Part shown: piece after piece, positions 62,907 through 64,000 of the stretch
How the letters are laid out: every line of letters starts with the position of its first letter
Position numbering within the stretch: position 1 is the first letter of the stretch
Assembly: GCF_000974425.1 (NCBI RefSeq)
Contig: NZ_CP010429.1
Span: forward strand, 3,596,001 to 3,660,000
From: Spirosoma radiotolerans
GTDB lineage: Bacteria > Bacteroidota > Bacteroidia > Cytophagales > Spirosomataceae
Direction: 5' to 3'
DNA length: 64,000 bases
The notes under the pieces: model-generated
What the model was told of the DNA's origin: nothing
What the model saw: only the letters and a program-made list of their open reading frames with translations
The model's database searches: none
Program-made: the position numbers and the translations under genes

Positions 62907-64000
62907 CTAATAACCAGGATTCTGCTTCAACTGAGTGGAAACATTCAAGACATTCTGCCCAATGGGGAAAATAGCGGTGTGATTATCGGCATCCGGTTGT
63001 TTATCCCACCAGGTACCCGAGTTGAACACACCCCACCGGATGAGGTCCGTACGACGACGGCTTTCTACTAAGAATTCACGTCCCCATTCATCAATCATTT
63101 CCTGATCGGTCAACTGGCTACCGTCTGGCTTATACAGGCTGGGGGAACCCGCCGGGTAGTTGCGGGCCCGAACGGTATTCAGCAACACAGCCGCTGACGC
63201 TTTATCGCCTGCCCGGTATTTGCATTCGGCTAAGGAATAATAAATTTCGGCCAGTCGGATTTCAGCGTAAGCCGACGAAATTTTATTCGGATCGGTGCTC
63301 GGATAGTATGGGTATTTAACCGGAACAAGCCCCGAATTTTGATCGGCATGGTTCATGTTCGATACCTTGTCGGCGATTTTGGTGCCAGGCTTGGCATCCA
63401 GAAACATCCCAACCTGATCGCGTAAAAACAGCGCATAAGGTCCCTTCGTCGAACGCACGGTATCTACTTTGCCGTTCGAGTTGATGTAGGGCAGGTAACC
63501 CGACAGGAACATACCCTCCCGTGTGCTGTTACCCAGGTTCTTGTAAGTTTTCAACCGGTAATCATCCGCATACTTTCTAAATTTCAGATACGGTTTACCT
63601 AAGGCAAAAGTATACTCGGTGCTATCGACATCTCTTCCGGGCTGCAAGGCATATTTAGGATTGGCCGTACCAAAATCAGTAAATCCGAAATAATAAGGAG
63701 CGTTGACCGGTAGCATCCAGAAATACATACCACCATCATACTGCCAGTGCGTCAGCCCAAAGCTACCGGGAAAACCAAAGACCACCTCTGTAGAGGTTGG
63801 ATTCGTATAATCAAATGGTGCATCCCACCGCTTTTCCAGCGCGTAGGTACCGTATTTACCAGCAATGATGTCCTGGCAAACGGCTGCGCAATCCGCAAAA
63901 TGGTCGGTACCGGTATATACTTTCGCGTTCAAATAGAGACGAACCAGCAAAGCCGCAGCGCCACCCTGTGTCCATCGGCCAATGGCATTGTCACCCAGAC
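62907..64000 (-). CDS. SusD/RagB-family outer-membrane lipoprotein, partial
   Basis: The frame is open to the window edge, so the N-terminus and lipobox are missing (about 363 residues visible). GDNAIGRWTQGGAAALLVRL at the edge, EIRLAEIYYSLAECKYRAGD, LNTVRARNYPAG, EWGREFLVESRRRTDLIRWG and the ending LKQNPGY are typical SusD C-terminal features. SusD proteins bind glycans at the cell surface and deliver them to a SusC TonB receptor. The susC gene should lie beyond the right edge, upstream on this strand. It is convergent with the DUF2911 gene. Confidence 0.93.
   Translation of the reverse strand, partial: LGDNAIGRWTQGGAAALLVRLYLNAKVYTGTDHFADCAAVCQDIIAGKYGTYALEKRWDAPFDYTNPTSTEVVFGFPGSFGLTHWQYDGGMYFWMLPVNAPYYFGFTDFGTANPKYALQPGRDVDSTEYTFALGKPYLKFRKYADDYRLKTYKNLGNSTREGMFLSGYLPYINSNGKVDTVRSTKGPYALFLRDQVGMFLDAKPGTKIADKVSNMNHADQNSGLVPVKYPYYPSTDPNKISSAYAEIRLAEIYYSLAECKYRAGDKASAAVLLNTVRARNYPAGSPSLYKPDGSQLTDQEMIDEWGREFLVESRRRTDLIRWGVFNSGTWWDKQPDADNHTAIFPIGQNVLNVSTQLKQNPGY

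Noticed and set aside
1..64000. CRISPR arrays, tRNA or rRNA genes, insertion-sequence transposases, prophage genes
   Set aside because: None was recognised; the repeats seen are inverted intergenic elements without regular direct-repeat spacing or adjacent transposase genes.

Overview
The window reads as chromosomal DNA of a Bacteroidota bacterium, most likely order Cytophagales and Spirosoma-like (the genus is inference). Visible support: two kinds of type IX secretion (T9SS) C-terminal signal, a gingipain-family PorU-like sortase, a SusD lipoprotein, a TonB-dependent receptor with DUF4249 lipoproteins, DUF4254, DUF2911 and 2TM-domain proteins, and several exact TAnnTTTG boxes (the Bacteroidota -7 element). 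No tRNA, rRNA, CRISPR array, transposase or phage gene was recognised.

Region 1 (1-14650, all minus strand) is an exopolysaccharide (EPS) locus of tightly packed or overlapping genes. In transcription order it runs: GT2 glycosyltransferase, Wzy-like polymerase, GT4 transferase, short TolC-like outer-membrane protein, Wzc-like co-polymerase with a degenerate kinase domain, Wzx flippase, unidentified transferase-like protein, GT11 fucosyltransferase, GT4 transferase, acyltransferase, GT2 transferase, and finally a secreted CHU_C-type T9SS cargo cut by the window edge. No initiating sugar-phosphate transferase and no Wza-type export lipoprotein were seen.

Region 2 (15078-26441) holds surface and secretion functions: a 1148-residue T9SS-exported glycoside hydrolase with two CBM6-like modules, divergent from a processive GT2 synthase, a C25/PorU-like sortase, a second acyltransferase and a secreted P1 (DmpA-type) peptidase.

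Region 3 (26468-33514, minus strand) carries thiN, kdsB, a kdsC-like phosphatase, kdsA, kdnB and kdnA. This is the set for activated Kdo and its 8-amino form Kdo8N, so the lipid A inner core probably carries 8-amino-Kdo. A guanine deaminase and a nucleotidyltransferase lie upstream.

Region 4 (33577-45683) is mixed: mobA/moaC and the divergent moeA for molybdenum cofactor, a metal-binding/DJ-1 fusion beside a GlxA-type regulator, a DUF4254-GT9 pair, a Bcr/CflA transporter, a YdeP-type molybdopterin oxidoreductase that could use the cofactor, and a second GT9.

Region 5 (45735-54801) has a TonB receptor with two tandem DUF4249 lipoproteins, a PolX-family protein whose polymerase motif looks degenerate, a 2TM protein, thyA, a small Cys-containing secreted peptide, an OsmC protein and a small membrane protein.

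Region 6 (55126-64000) is a sugar-acid catabolic cassette: GH88 unsaturated glucuronyl hydrolase, Old Yellow Enzyme-type oxidoreductase, short-chain dehydrogenase, Tat-exported Gfo/Idh/MocA protein and MFS transporter. It is followed by a DUF2911 protein and a convergent SusD gene that runs off the end. Palindromic intergenic repeats are frequent; one family occurs twice with its loop sequence inverted.
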